A stretch of DNA of 64,000 nt from Anthoceros angustus. Taxonomy: Eukaryota > Streptophyta > Anthocerotopsida > Anthocerotales > Anthocerotaceae. The notes beneath the pieces are model-generated. The model made no database searches. It saw nothing but the letters and a program-made list of their open reading frames with translations, and was not told where the DNA came from. Shown piece by piece: positions 47,590 to 58,682 of the stretch. Each line of letters opens with the position of its first letter. Within the stretch, counting starts at the first letter, position 1. The position numbers and the translations under genes were made by a program. The stretch lies in contig MU008165.1 of the NCBI GenBank assembly GCA_010909165.1, forward strand, positions 1,364,001-1,428,000. The letters are read 5' to 3'.

Positions 47590-48085
47590 AACAATCACAA
47601 CGTGGGCCAGCCTGATAACGAGCTCAGACACCATCAGGAAGGCACAGTGTCCCGGATGCTGCCAGGACTGGCAGTTTCATCCAACCTGAATCCAGATCGA
47701 TATGCACCGTCAATCACACTTGTGCGAGCCGGAAGAAGACGATACAGGCTTCAACGCCTCAACAAACTTCCTGGCTAGAAACGGTTCTGGCTACAACTCA
47801 TTCACCAGCTCACCCTAAACCCTAATACTATACAACATAACAAGAGGAGGGCACAACAATCACAACGTGGGCCAGCCTGATAACGAGCTTAGACACCATC
47901 AGGAAGGCACAGAGTCCCGGATGCTGCCAGGACTGGCATTTCATCCAACCTGAATTCTCGAGATGCACTGTCACTCACACTTGTGTGAGCCAGAAAAAGA
48001 AGATACAGGCTTTAACGCCTCAACAAACTTCCTGGCTAGTAACGGTTCTGGCTACAACTCATTCACCAGCTCACCCTAAAACCTA
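47590..48085 (+). pseudogene. Two tandem degenerate fragments of the GH127 AbfB domain
   Basis: Bases 47600-47800 and 47868-48060 both match the GH127 3' exon at about 22806-23040, beginning GTGGGCCAGCCTGATAACGA. Both have internal deletions, stops, and the same derived phrase ending in GGTTCTGGCTACAACTCATT. Each copy ends in CCCTAAACCCTAATACTATA-type sequence. They were therefore duplicated from each other after being copied from a GH127-like gene. Not functional. Confidence 0.75.
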
Positions 48086-48151
48086 ATACTATACAACCTA
48101 ACATCCGCCACCTTGAATGTACAGTGCAGCAAGAAACATAGTATCAAAACT

Positions 48152-48872
48152 TCAAGGACATCTCCCGCCGTCAGCCATGCCTATCAGCCTTTCCTGAATC
48201 CACTGTTTGAGCGTTTCTACATTCCTATTCATGTCATCAATGGTGTCACTCTGTAATGGCATTACGATATCATGAGAGTAGCTGTCTCGAGCTTCCTCCA
48301 ATAACACCTGGAATATCTCACTCTGGATGTTGTTCTCCAGCTTCGCACCCGAGTATCCCCTGCGCACATCCAGACGAGGGTTAAACATTTCGCAGATGCA
48401 TACATAACAAAAACCCCTTAACAGACACTCCAGACAGTGCACCAACCTGCTGGTCAGACGGTCATACAGCACGGTGTTGTTGGTCTGCAGAACTACGACA
48501 AGGTCGAACCATCTTTCAGGGAACAAATCAGAGCCATGGTAATCCACGATGTTGCCTCCTCCTTGCATCCTATCCTCCAGCTCGTCGCAAACCTGAACAT
48601 GCACCCAGAGCTGCTGCCGTGACACTGTTGCCTCCTGAAAACACAGCGAACATGGTTGGCATGGCATAGATGGGCTGTCGTACCAAATCGTCGTTCACAA
48701 CGTAGCAGTCGAGCTCCTCGTCCCATCCCTCGTGCAGTTTTTTTTGGGTGATGAGCTCGCCCACGTTGACGTGATCAAAGCCTGTAGCACTGGCCAACAA
48801 CGAACAGGTAGACGTCTTGCCTGTGCCAGGAGTGCCAGTCACCAACAAGTTGGGCCGCTTCCGCTCATCCAT
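48152..48872 (-). CDS. AK6: Adenylate kinase isoenzyme 6 (AK6/hCINAP, yeast Fap7)
   Basis: Nuclear adenylate kinase/ATPase that acts in late 18S rRNA processing with uS11. Exons on the complement: 48684-48872 ([20 protein letters not shown], Walker A GTPGTGKT, ending NDDLV), 48447-48592 ([20 protein letters not shown], then [20 protein letters not shown]), 48152-48359 ([20 protein letters not shown], ending [13 protein letters not shown]). About 180 residues, like Arabidopsis (178). The signature [14 protein letters not shown] is the AK6 NMP-binding region. Splice phases close without error. A broken copy of its first exon sits at about 51775-51843. Confidence 0.92.
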
Positions 48873-49377
48873 GCTTGCGCCCCGATAGGAAATCTAAGTT
48901 TGCGCAAACAGCAGCTCAGGAAGGAGTTCTCAAGGGCCCGCTGGATTCTTGCCCGTTGTGGCAAGCAGAATTGTAGATAAGGTAGTGCAAGACAAGACAA
49001 CATCAGCAGGAAGCAGAGTTTTCCAGTTCAGGCCGATTGGTGAGCCGACATATATAGACAAAGAAAATACGATTATTAGAGGTCGATCAAAATCGAGATC
49101 GAGATCGAGGGAGGAATTCCACTACGGGGGAGGGATCCAGCGGAACAGAGCCCACGCTGTTGGGCCAGTGAAGCTGCATCTGTTTCGATTGCCCCAACTT
49201 TCGGCAGGGGAGGCTGTTCACGGTGGTACGATCAGATTAGTGATACCATGCTGAGCTTAGACATGAGCAGGATGTTTAGCAAGGAAGCTCAGCTTCCATC
49301 TTTTTATACTGCTAGTTTGAAAGCCAGGAAAGGTCATGTGCAGCTATGCAGCCTGCGGCTATGTACATCACCACTTG
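48873..49377. other. Intergenic, AK6 promoter side
   Basis: Contains a short GAGATC run (49085-49115) and no coding signal. AK6 (minus) starts at its left edge and the E3 ligase tail (minus) ends at its right edge. Confidence 0.5.
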
Positions 49378-50737
49378 TTATAGATCTAGACCTAGGATAC
49401 GACAGAGAGAGCACCGACCAAGATATGTCTCTTCCCCTTTTGGGGCATGCTCGATCCCCTAAGGGCAATACTCAGGGCCTAGACACTTGACAATCCCCTC
49501 GTAGAGATCCTGAAGTCTTTCCAACGCTAGGTGACAGGAATCACAACAGTGAACAGTTCCAAAGCAAGCATAAGTAGCCACGGAGCAGCATGAATTCCAT
49601 GTAATCGGCGCCATGGCCTGGTACCTTACATATTCCATGGCCAGCTGCGGCAGCAGAACAGCGGCCACACATCAACTCGCGCGGATCATAACCGTCTTCC
49701 CTGCACAATCAAGCATGATTGGTACAAGCTCGCAAACAACTCTACAACATCTTGAATCAATCAACAAGAGAAAGTGACGTCCTTTGCCCAGCACGGACCG
49801 TCCGTTTCCCGCTCCGCAGTCGCGAATACCACCAAATCTTCTTGCACTCAAAGCACAAATAATACTGATGCTTCCTCATGGCAGCTGTCACCAACTCCTC
49901 GGTTACTTCTACCTTTGCCTTGTTTGCCTTCGAGGTGGAAGGCTTCGATGAGGCCTCCATCTTGAGGGGCTCTTCTTCCGTTTGCTCCGTCCGGAGCCGC
50001 TGCCTTACCATGTCCATAACCTGCACAGCCAAATGTCTCAAGCTGAGGATCGCTTTCCATGATATGCACAACGGGTATTGCTTACTGTTTACCCGTGTAT
50101 TGCACTCGTGTCATCATTCATGTCCTACCTTTGATCTCCGCATCTCATGCTGCCCAGGATAGCTCCACAAGTGCGATGTTGCAGCGTCCTGTGAACAGAG
50201 TGGACACTCGAGGTAACGGAAGCTGATTTCGGGCCCTGGAAACCCCTCATCAAGCTTCCTCGTTGCACAGAAATAGTGCACCATGTGTCCACAGGTCAGC
50301 AGTGTGGCAGGTTCTCGTCTAATAGGTTTCACCATACATAAAAGCACACAGCTCGTCCCCGGATGTGAAGATCTTCTGACCAGAACATGGATTTGAGTGA
50401 CAGCCAGCCTGCGGAAAGTAGGAAAGGGTGTCACATCAGTTGCCCAACATGCCATAGCATTCTCACTGTCGCGAATGAAAAGAGTGCAGAAATGCGATTC
50501 GGGTTAGCAAAATCACCTCTAGACAGGGAAGGCAAGTATTATCGAGGTGAACTCCTCCACAGCGATGCCCACATTTCAAAGGCTGCAAACACGAAAACCT
50601 GAGCAGCTTTCTACAGTCGAATTCCGAGCAAACAGTCGAAGCAATGTTCAACACCTGTACAAAGTCTCTGTTTTCCCGGCACCAGGGAAGATCCGTGTAC
50701 TTGCCAATCATGGCCGAAATCTCGCCCATGATCTGTT
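49378..50737 (-). CDS. MYCBP2/PHR-like RING-Cys-relay E3 ligase, C-terminal part
   Basis: Resembles the C-terminus of MYCBP2/Highwire/RPM-1, an E3 with a RING and a tandem-cysteine domain that can esterify Thr. Exons on the complement: 50517-50737 (WCRENRDFVQVLNIASTVCS, then LQPLKCGHRCGGVH and CLPCL, the Cys-rich knot before the RING), about 50129-50400 (LLTCGHMVHYFC, then KLDEGFPGPEISFRYLECPL), about 49790-50020 (acidic linker, then YLCFECKKIWW), and 49378-49700 (YDPRELMCGRCS, then CCSVATYACFGTVHCCDSCH). In human the last block is YDPRELxCGxC...CCSVAxFFCFGTxHFCNACH. Two breaks: a frame slip between GHGADYMEF and CCSVA, and an in-frame TAG at 49459-49461, after which conserved sequence resumes (GIEHAPKGEE, then GRCSLCR). 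Upstream parts are missing at 50830. Likely broken or misassembled. Confidence 0.65.
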
Positions 50738-50832
50738 CTACAGACATGGACTATGACTTTCAGCACTGGAAGAACGAACAATTCCCTCACAAAAAATGCA
50801 CTTGATTTCTGATATCTCCTTCTCATATTGCT

Positions 50833-51347
50833 TCAACATTTTGTATACATGTCCACCAGGCAGGTACCACCAAACATGTCAGGAGGCAAGCCACTGTGCG
50901 ACACATCGCAGTGCACTTTCCTGCCAGAATCCAAGACGCCGGCCAGTACGCAAGGCTGAAGGGCAGCTACAAAGACGTGGGCATCCGGCTTCACTCCTGA
51001 CCTACGCATCTCATGGTTCAGTTGTCTGGCCTCGTTAGCCTTCCCATGCTTAGCATATGCAGAGATTACGGAAGACCACATAAAGGCATTCGGTTTGGCC
51101 ACCCTGGTGAACACATCCATGGCCTCCTCTAGCCTGCCTCGACAAGCATACATGCGCCAGATATGGTTCCCCAAGTATGCATCCGACTAGTACCCGACTT
51201 AGCTGTACACAGTTTCTGCACAGTGTAAACCAGAGACTGACAGATAGCAGAGACTATCTCCGCTGAAGATTCCAGGGCTCCAACGGCCTCAGAAAGCTTC
51301 CCCTGCTGACATAACGTGCTCACGGTTACAGCTGTAACCACGCCCAT
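50833..51347 (-). pseudogene. PPR protein fragment
   Basis: Encodes tandem pentatricopeptide repeats: HIWRMYACRGRLEEAMDVFT, NAFMWSSVISAYAKHGKANE, MRRSGVKPDAHVFVAALQPC and DMFGGTCLVDMYTKC. PLS-type organelle RNA-binding proteins have this pattern. Upstream, TVSTLCQQGKLSEAVGALES is in a different frame, with a one-base slip near 51175. The frame stops at 50833 after about three and a half repeats where hundreds of residues are expected, so the gene is truncated at both ends. Confidence 0.7.
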
Positions 51348-51424
51348 TTCCGATCCTTCACGCCTGCCATGTTCAGGCTTACCCAGGGAGCTGGACCCGG
51401 AAGGAGAAGGACCAAACCCATCTG

Positions 51425-51900
51425 CCTATCCAAGGGAAACGAGCTGCTCATCAACCCGAGCTGATTTCAACATGTTGTTTAACCACAGCACCTCGCCGGA
51501 CCCCTTCAGCTGGAAGTCAGGCGATCGGGAGCTCTTCTTATCTCGTCTATGGTCCCGCCATATGGTAAAGTGCACGCCTCCCAGGTTCAGGATTATCCGG
51601 AGAGAGGCACCATGACCCGTCCGCATTGCCAAGGAAACGAGCTGCTCATCAACCCAAGCTGGCTTATCTCATCTGTTGTCCCAGCACATGGGAGGGTCCA
51701 GAAGTGATTGTTGCCGCAAGGGGTCCTGCTCCTGGCCACGACCATCGCTGATAACCCATCCCACCCACAGATAGCTGCACAACGAACAAGTGGACGTGTT
51801 GCCTGTGCCGAGAGTGCCATTGGGCCGCTTCCGCCCATCCATGACTGCACCCCACGCTAGCACAGCTCAGTTTCCGCGAACAGCAGCCCAGGATGCAAGA
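51425..51900 (-). pseudogene. AK6 first-exon pseudogene within a local duplication
   Basis: On the minus strand 51775-51843 reads MDGRKRPN followed by GTLGTGNTSTCSL, a decayed copy of the AK6 start and Walker A (Lys to Asn, Pro to Leu, ten bases missing). The upstream flank (CGCGAACAGCAGCCCAGGA) matches the AK6 promoter near 48905-48925. Next to it, a unit beginning AAACGAGCTGCTCATCAACC occurs at 51438 and 51627. Confidence 0.65.
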
Positions 51901-52069
51901 ACTGTGGTGGGAAGGAGATAGTCTTAAACATAGCCGTCAATATCAACTGGAGACAATTCAGGAGGTCTCCAAATTCAGGGCGCCTCGCACATTACATACA
52001 GTGCCACTGGATCCTATTTGAGAACCCGTTCTGGGCGATTGGCAGTTATTACTGCCTTATCGATCGGCA

Positions 52070-55000
52070 ATGGAGGCTGGGCAGGGTCGTCAAGATGAAG
52101 ATCCTGAGCGCAAGAAGAAGAAGGAGGAGAAGGTGCGGCCGGCAGCTGCTGCTGACCTGTCGCAGAGCCGCCATTTGTGTGTTGTGTGAGGCAGGATCTT
52201 GTCTCCCTGATTGATTCAGATTCCAACATTGCCTACAGGCCAGGGAGAAGGAGTTGAAGAAGCAGAAAGCTGCCCAGAAGGCAGAAGCAGCAAAAGCTGC
52301 CAAGGCCGCACCAGATGGGTCAGGGAAGAAGAAGGATACCAAGGCCAAGCGGCCTGCTGAGGAGGTGGCTGATCCTCCCACGCCGGCTGGCCAGAAGAAG
52401 CAGCTGGCGGCTCTCATGGCCCCGTCCTACAGCCCTAAGGCCGTGGAGAGGAGGTCAGCTTTGGCATGCAGCTCTAGTGATGCAAATCGTAGCTGCTCGC
52501 CTGCAGTTGTGATTTTCATGCTTCGGTTGTTGATGCAGTTGGTATGAGTGGTGGGAGGAATCGGGATTCTTTGTGGCCGACAACACCAGTACCAAGCCGC
52601 CGTTTGTGATTGTAAGCATTGTCCTCACTTCTGCTTAGTAGGCTGTGGAAGCAAGTATGTGGCTCAGCCCAAGCATGGTTCCTACTGCAGGTAGTACCCC
52701 CGCCAAACGTTACTGGTGCCCTGCACATTGGGCATGCCTTAACAGCTGCCATCCAGGTAAGAGATGATACCTTCTGGTTTTGGAACAGAAGCAGTGTCTG
52801 AGCTCACTGGTTGGTTCACCAACTTCTTTTCGGCTCTCTTAGGATTCCGTGTCAGATGGCACAGAATGAGAGGTTACAATACGCTTTTGGGTTCCAGGCA
52901 TGGACCACGCTGGCATTGCAACTCAGGTATCAACGTTCGCTTTCCTACTGCTGGTTCCACCAGTGAAGTGTAAGGTTTCAGGGTTTAAGTTCTGTGGTTT
53001 CAGGGTTAGTGTAGGGTTTTCAGGGTTTAAGGGATGTCAGAGCCAGGTCCCTTTCCAACCATCTGCAACCTTGACTACTGCAGGTAGTTGTGGAGAAGAA
53101 GATCATGAGAGAAAGTAATCTGACAAGGCATGACATTGGGAGGGAAAAGTTCGAGGCAAAGGTATTCAGCTTTCAAACTGTGATACCCTGTGACCTGAAG
53201 AAGGAAATGTATCCTGAACTATGGTTTGTGGCAGGTATGGAATGGAAGCAAGTATGTGGCTCAGCCCAAGCATGGTTCCTACTGCAGGTAGTACCCCGCC
53301 AAACGTTACTGGTGCCCTGCACATTGGGCATGCCTTAACAGCTGCCATCCAGGTAAGAGATGATACCTTCTGGTTTTGGAACAGAAGCAGTGTCTGAGCT
53401 CACTGGTTGGTTCACCAACTTCTTTTCGGCTCTCTTAGGATTCCGTGTCAGATGGCACAGAATGAGAGGTTACAATACGCTTTTGGGTTCCAGGCATGGA
53501 CCATGCTGGCATTGCAACTCAGGTACCAACGTTCGCTTTCCACTGCTGGTTCCACCAGTGAAGTGTAAGGTTTCAGGTTTAAGTTCTGTGGTTTCAGGGT
53601 TAGTGTAGGGTTTCAGGGTTTAAGGGATGTCAGAGCCAGGTCCCTTTTCAACCATCTGCAACCTTGACTACTGCAGGTAGTTGTGGAGAAGAAGATCATG
53701 AGAGAAAGTAATCTGACAAGGCATGACATTGGGAGGGAAAAGTTTGAGGCAAAGGTATTCAGCTTTCAAACTGTGATACCCTGTGACCTGAAGAAGGAAA
53801 TGTATCCTGAACTATGGTTTGTGGCAGGTATGGAATGGAAGCAAGTATGTGGCTCAGCCCAAGCATGGTTCCTACTGCAGGTAGTACCCCCGCCAAACGT
53901 TACTGGTGCCCTGCACATTGGGCATGCCTTAACAGCTGCCATCCAGGTAAGAGATGATACCTTCTGGTTGGTGACAGAAGCAGTAGCTGAGGGCTCACTG
54001 GTTCACCAACTTCTTTTCGGCTCTCTTAGGATTCCGTGGTGAGATGGCACAGAATGAGAGGTTACAATACACTTTGGGTTCCAGGCATGGACCACGCTGG
54101 CATTGCAACTCAGGTATCAACGTTCGCTTTCCTACTGCTGGTTCCACCAGTGAAGTGTAAGGTTTCAGGGTTTAAGTTCTGTGGTTTCAGGGTTAGTGTA
54201 GGGTTTTCAGGGTTTAAGGGAAGGAGCCAGGTCCTTTTCAACCATCTGCAACCTTGACTACTGCAGGTAGTTGTGGAGAAGAAGATCATGAGAGAAAGTA
54301 ATCTGACAAGGCATGACATTGGGAGGGAAAAGTTCGAGGCAAAGGTATTCAGCTTTCAAACTGTGATACCCTGTGACCTGAAGAAGGAAATGTATCCTGA
54401 ACTATGGTTTGTGGCAGGTATGGGAATGGAAGAAGCAATATGGTGATACCATCTCGAGACAGCAACGGAAAGTGGGGGCCTCGCTTGACTGGTCTAGAGA
54501 AGTATGTCTCTTTCATATCATCTCGTCATGCATGTCATTGGTAGCTAGTGGTTTTGGAGAGTGATACGCCAGAGCATGCTGCAGTGTTTTACAATGGATG
54601 CCAAGTTGTCCAAAGCTGTAACTGAAGCCTTCGTACGCCTCTATGACGAGGGCCTGATCTACAGGTTAGTGTTGTCACCTCTAAATCAGCGCCAACTGTC
54701 ATGTCCATTTGTTTTGCGTATGCTTTCTCTGCTTGTGCCTTACAGTGGTGCACTGCAGGGATGATCGACTTGTAAACTGGGATTGTACCCTTAAGACTGC
54801 AATTTCGGATATAGAGGTACCTTGTTGCAGCCTTTTCAAACAATATTCTCCTTACTGTTCGTGACTTTCTCCCTACACGTGTATATCTTTAAGGTGGACT
54901 CGCATTTTGATCCAATGGGGCTGACCATTTTTGACCCTCCATCAGGTAGAGTATAAGGACCTGGAGAAGAGGGAAGCAATTAAGGTACCAGGTTATGATG

Positions 55001-58000
55001 AGAGAGTGGAGTTTGGTACCATCACATCCTTTGCATATCCGTTGGAAGGTGGGACCGGGGAAATTGTAGTGGCAACCACTCGACCAGAAACTATGCTTGG
55101 TGATACAGCGGTAGCAGTTCATCCAAATGATGATAGGTATCGACATTTGCATGGCAAATATGTAATACACCCATTCAACGGGAGAAGAATCCCAATCATT
55201 TTAGATGCTGAGCTGGTGGACATGGCATTTGGAACTGGTGCGGTGAAGGTGGGTGTAGAACTAGTTGCACCTGCCGTTTACCTGGTTGTGCAGTGTTAGG
55301 GTTTCGGTTCCTTCATGCTGAGCATGTGACTTTATGTTGGTTCTTGTGTTTCTGCAGATCACCCCAGCACATGATCCAAATGACTATGAGGTTGGTAAGC
55401 GGCACAACTTGGAGTTTATCAACATCTTTACAGATGATGGCAAGATCAACAGTAGCGGGGGACAAGAATTTGAAGGCCTAAAGCGCTTCGATGCTCGAGT
55501 GAAAGTCCTCAAAGCATTGGAATCCAAGGTGGGACGTTGTATCCTTTGTGATATGGTGTATGAGGATGGGGAAGAGGGTTTTGCACTTCGTGAGATTGGG
55601 CTCTGCGTCTTGAACTTGATGAGGTTTGTGTGTGGGTCACAGGGACTTTATAGGGGAGTCGCAGACAATCCTATGAAGCTAGGAATATGCTCCAGAAGCA
55701 ATGATGTCGTGGAGCCCTTGGTCAAACCGCAGTGGTATGTTGACTGCCAGCAAATGGCTGCGGACGCTAGCAACGCTGTCAAGGAAGGCAAACTCAAAAT
55801 CCTACCAAAGCTGTTTGAGGACACCTGGCATGCGTAAGTTATCCAAGTTGGTGCTTGATGGAATGTGTAGATATGCACTGGCTTGCACGTCCTGCATTGT
55901 GCGAGTAGGTGACTGAACACCAAAGGGAGCCCATGTTGACTTCGTTGTATAGTAGCTAGTAGCAGCCTTTGTGCATGACTGGAGATTTTCTGGGGATCAA
56001 TTTGGTAGTGTGTTGTTTCTCGCAAAGTGGAATTTCTTGCAGAAAGTGAAACACCTCGTTTGCAATATTGCAGATGGCTGAGGAACATTCGGCCTTGGTG
56101 CATATCAAGGCAGTTGTGGTGGGGTCATCGTGTCCCTGCATGGTATGCTCATTTTGATGACGATGAGCTGGAAGGAATAGGGTCTTATGATGATCACTGG
56201 GTCGTTGGTAGAAACGAAACCGAAGCCAAGGCCATTGCCAATAAGAAGTTTGCTGGGAAGAAGTTCCGGCTGGAACAAGATGCTGATGTTTTGGACACAT
56301 GGTTTTCGTCGGGGTTATTCCCGTTCTCTGTGATGGGGTGGCCAGAGGAAACGGCGGATATGCGCACATTCTACCCGACATCACTCCTGGAAACCGGACA
56401 TGATATTCTTTTCTTTTGGGTAGCTAGGATGGTAATGATGGGCATGAAGCTGACGAATGAAGTCCCATTTAAACATGTGAGCCTTTTGTACTTGTCTTTG
56501 AGATTCATAATTGCCTTGCCCCTCTCTTTGTATGATTGCTAACAGCAGGCGTTCCTTGCAGGTGTTCCTTCACGCGATTGTGAGGGATGCCCAAGGTCGC
56601 AAAATGTCGAAGTCTTTGGGAAATGTGATTGATCCCTTAGAAGTTATCTCAGGTATTACCTTGGAGGGCCTTCAGAGCAAGCTCACACAGGGTAACCTTG
56701 AGCAAGCTGAAGTAGAGAGGGCATCCAAGAATCTGGTGGTAGATTATCCAAATGGGATCATTGAATGTGGTGCTGATGCTCTTCGGTTTGCCCTTGTCTC
56801 CTACACGATGCAGGTAAGGACAACCCATCGTTCATTAAAGTTCATACTCTTCTGAGGTGGTTTTTCTGATCATAGTGGGAAACTTCGTGTCCTCGTGCAG
56901 CCAATGAAAATAAACCTCGATATTCAGCGGGTGGTGGGCTATAGGCAGTGGTGCAACAAGCTCTGGAATGCCATCCGCTTTGCACTGATGAAACTCGGAT
57001 CAGACTTCGTCCCTTCCAAGTCTTTTGATGTGGCTTCGCTGCCATTTAGCTGCAAATGGATCCTGTCAGTGCTGAATCATACGATCTCCAAGACGAATGA
57101 TGCTTTTGCAAGCTATGACCTGACAGAAGCAACGACGGCTATCTATTCCTGGTGGCAATATCAGTTATGTGATGTCTTCATCGAAGTCATAAAGCCAGCT
57201 GTGTCATCAAACAGCGATGAGGCAGATGCTGTTGCAATCAAGACTGCTGTAAAGGACACTCTATGGATATGCCTGGACACAGGCCTCCGGCTCCTTCATC
57301 CACTCATGCCATTCATAACCGAGGAGCTATGGCAGAGGCTGCCACGAAAAGATGCTGTATCGTCGATCATGGTTGCAGAGTATCCATCCGTGCATGAGGT
57401 TGGTTGTCCAAACATGGCCAGTACTGAAGCCGGTAACCAGTCACAAGGCTGTGTGCCTTGTTTGTGAACCTGTGTGCCCACCAAACATTTCATGTGTGCA
57501 GGATTGGTCAAATCTGAAAGTTGAGGCACAGATGGCACTGACCGAATCGATTGTAAGGTCTGCAAGAGGGTTGCGGATGACGAATGGTTTGCAGACGACG
57601 CAGAGGTAATGATCCACGAACGTTGCCTGACTAGTTTTTCTAAGCTTAGCAAGCACGCTAGGTACCTTTCTTGCTTTTCTCCTGAATGCTTGTCACTGTT
57701 TCAGGGAGGAGGCGGAGTTATTTGTGGTGTCCAAGGACTCTGCTATCTCAGCTGACTTGATCAGCAATGGCGTCCCCGTGATATCAACCTTGGCATCTGT
57801 AACTGTGAAGGTGTGTACCTGAGTGTCCTGATGCCGTGCTTCTTTAACCTTGCCGGCCTTCAAAGGTTGACATAATAAAGTGGGGCTTCCATTTTTTTCA
57901 TCCAGGTCCTGGAAGACTCGGAACAACCTCCAGTGGGATGTGCGGTTGCAATCGTGAACGCAACTGTGTCAGTGTACTTGCTCGTCAAAGGTCGGGTGAA

Positions 58001-58301
58001 TGCTGGGTTGGAGATAGCCAAGTTGAAGAAGAGGAAAGATGAGCTTGTGAGGTAAGATATGGCTGGCCACCCCTTCCAAACCCCCATATCCGCCCTTAGC
58101 ACGTCTCTCATAGCGCGTGCCCCCTTGTGTCGCTGCGATGACAGGCAACAGGAGGTACTGTCAGCCGCCATGAGCAGCTCGGGCTACGCGAAGGCTCCAG
58201 CCAGCGTGCAGGCCGAGAACAATGCCAAACTAGCGGAGCTGGCGACAGAGCTGGGAATCGTGGAGGAAGCAACTCGCAACTTCCAGGCCCTGGTGATCTG
58301 A
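52070..58301 (+). CDS. VARS: Valyl-tRNA synthetase
   Basis: Class I synthetase charging tRNA-Val. Exons: 52070-52132, 52239-52453, 52539-52611, 53881-53946, 54030-54113, 54267-54344, 54418-54501, 54585-54664, 54759-54816, 54946-55248, 55358-55528, 55643-55833, 56074-56476, 56562-56813, 56901-57398, 57502-57605, 57705-57810, 57906-58051, 58145-58301. They sum to 3132 nt, exactly 1044 codons. Lys-rich eukaryotic leader; HIGH motif in [29 protein letters not shown]; editing-domain motif [91 protein letters not shown] with KMSKS; C-terminal coiled coil. Two extra, frame-broken copies of the HIGH-to-EKFEAK exons lie in 52642-53835. The cytosolic form is most likely (no transit peptide). Confidence 0.93.
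52642..54430 (+). repeat. Three tandem copies of a 595 bp ValRS segment
   Basis: Units start at about 52645, 53243 and 53836 (spacing 597 and 593). Each holds the HIGH exon, the [10 protein letters not shown] exon and the [20 protein letters not shown] exon with their introns. Copies 1 and 2 carry indels in the [10 protein letters not shown] exon (a base lost after GATTCCGTG; extra T before GGGTTCC), and copy 2 has also lost a C in the first exon. Only copy 3 is in frame. Junctions are at TGGAAG, shared by the start of the unit and by the VWEWKKQYG exon. Confidence 0.9.
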
Positions 58302-58682
58302 GCATGGCGCAGCCAGCTTTGTTTCTTGTGGGTGTGACTCTTGACTGGAGATTCGTGCCAGTACCATTCTTCACGGGCGGGCGAATGAGCCTTGTCCACA
58401 GTTTTGTTCCCGCTCGGAATGACGACGGACTCGATTTGTTTTCTCTTAAATCTCTTGCAGCATCCCAAGCCAATGGCAGCGTGTGGGGCCGAGCAGCATT
58501 ATCTGTTTCAAAGCACGTCCTGTCGTTGGTGCATTCCCAGATCAACTAAACAGAGACCCGGGCGTGGTGACTGTTAATCATGGCCTAATCCGACACATTC
58601 CTAAGCTTTGCATGAACGCCTCCAATGGCCGACCGTGCCCGCAATCCACACTCGCTCTGCGCTAGGGAATGCGGCCAGCAGG

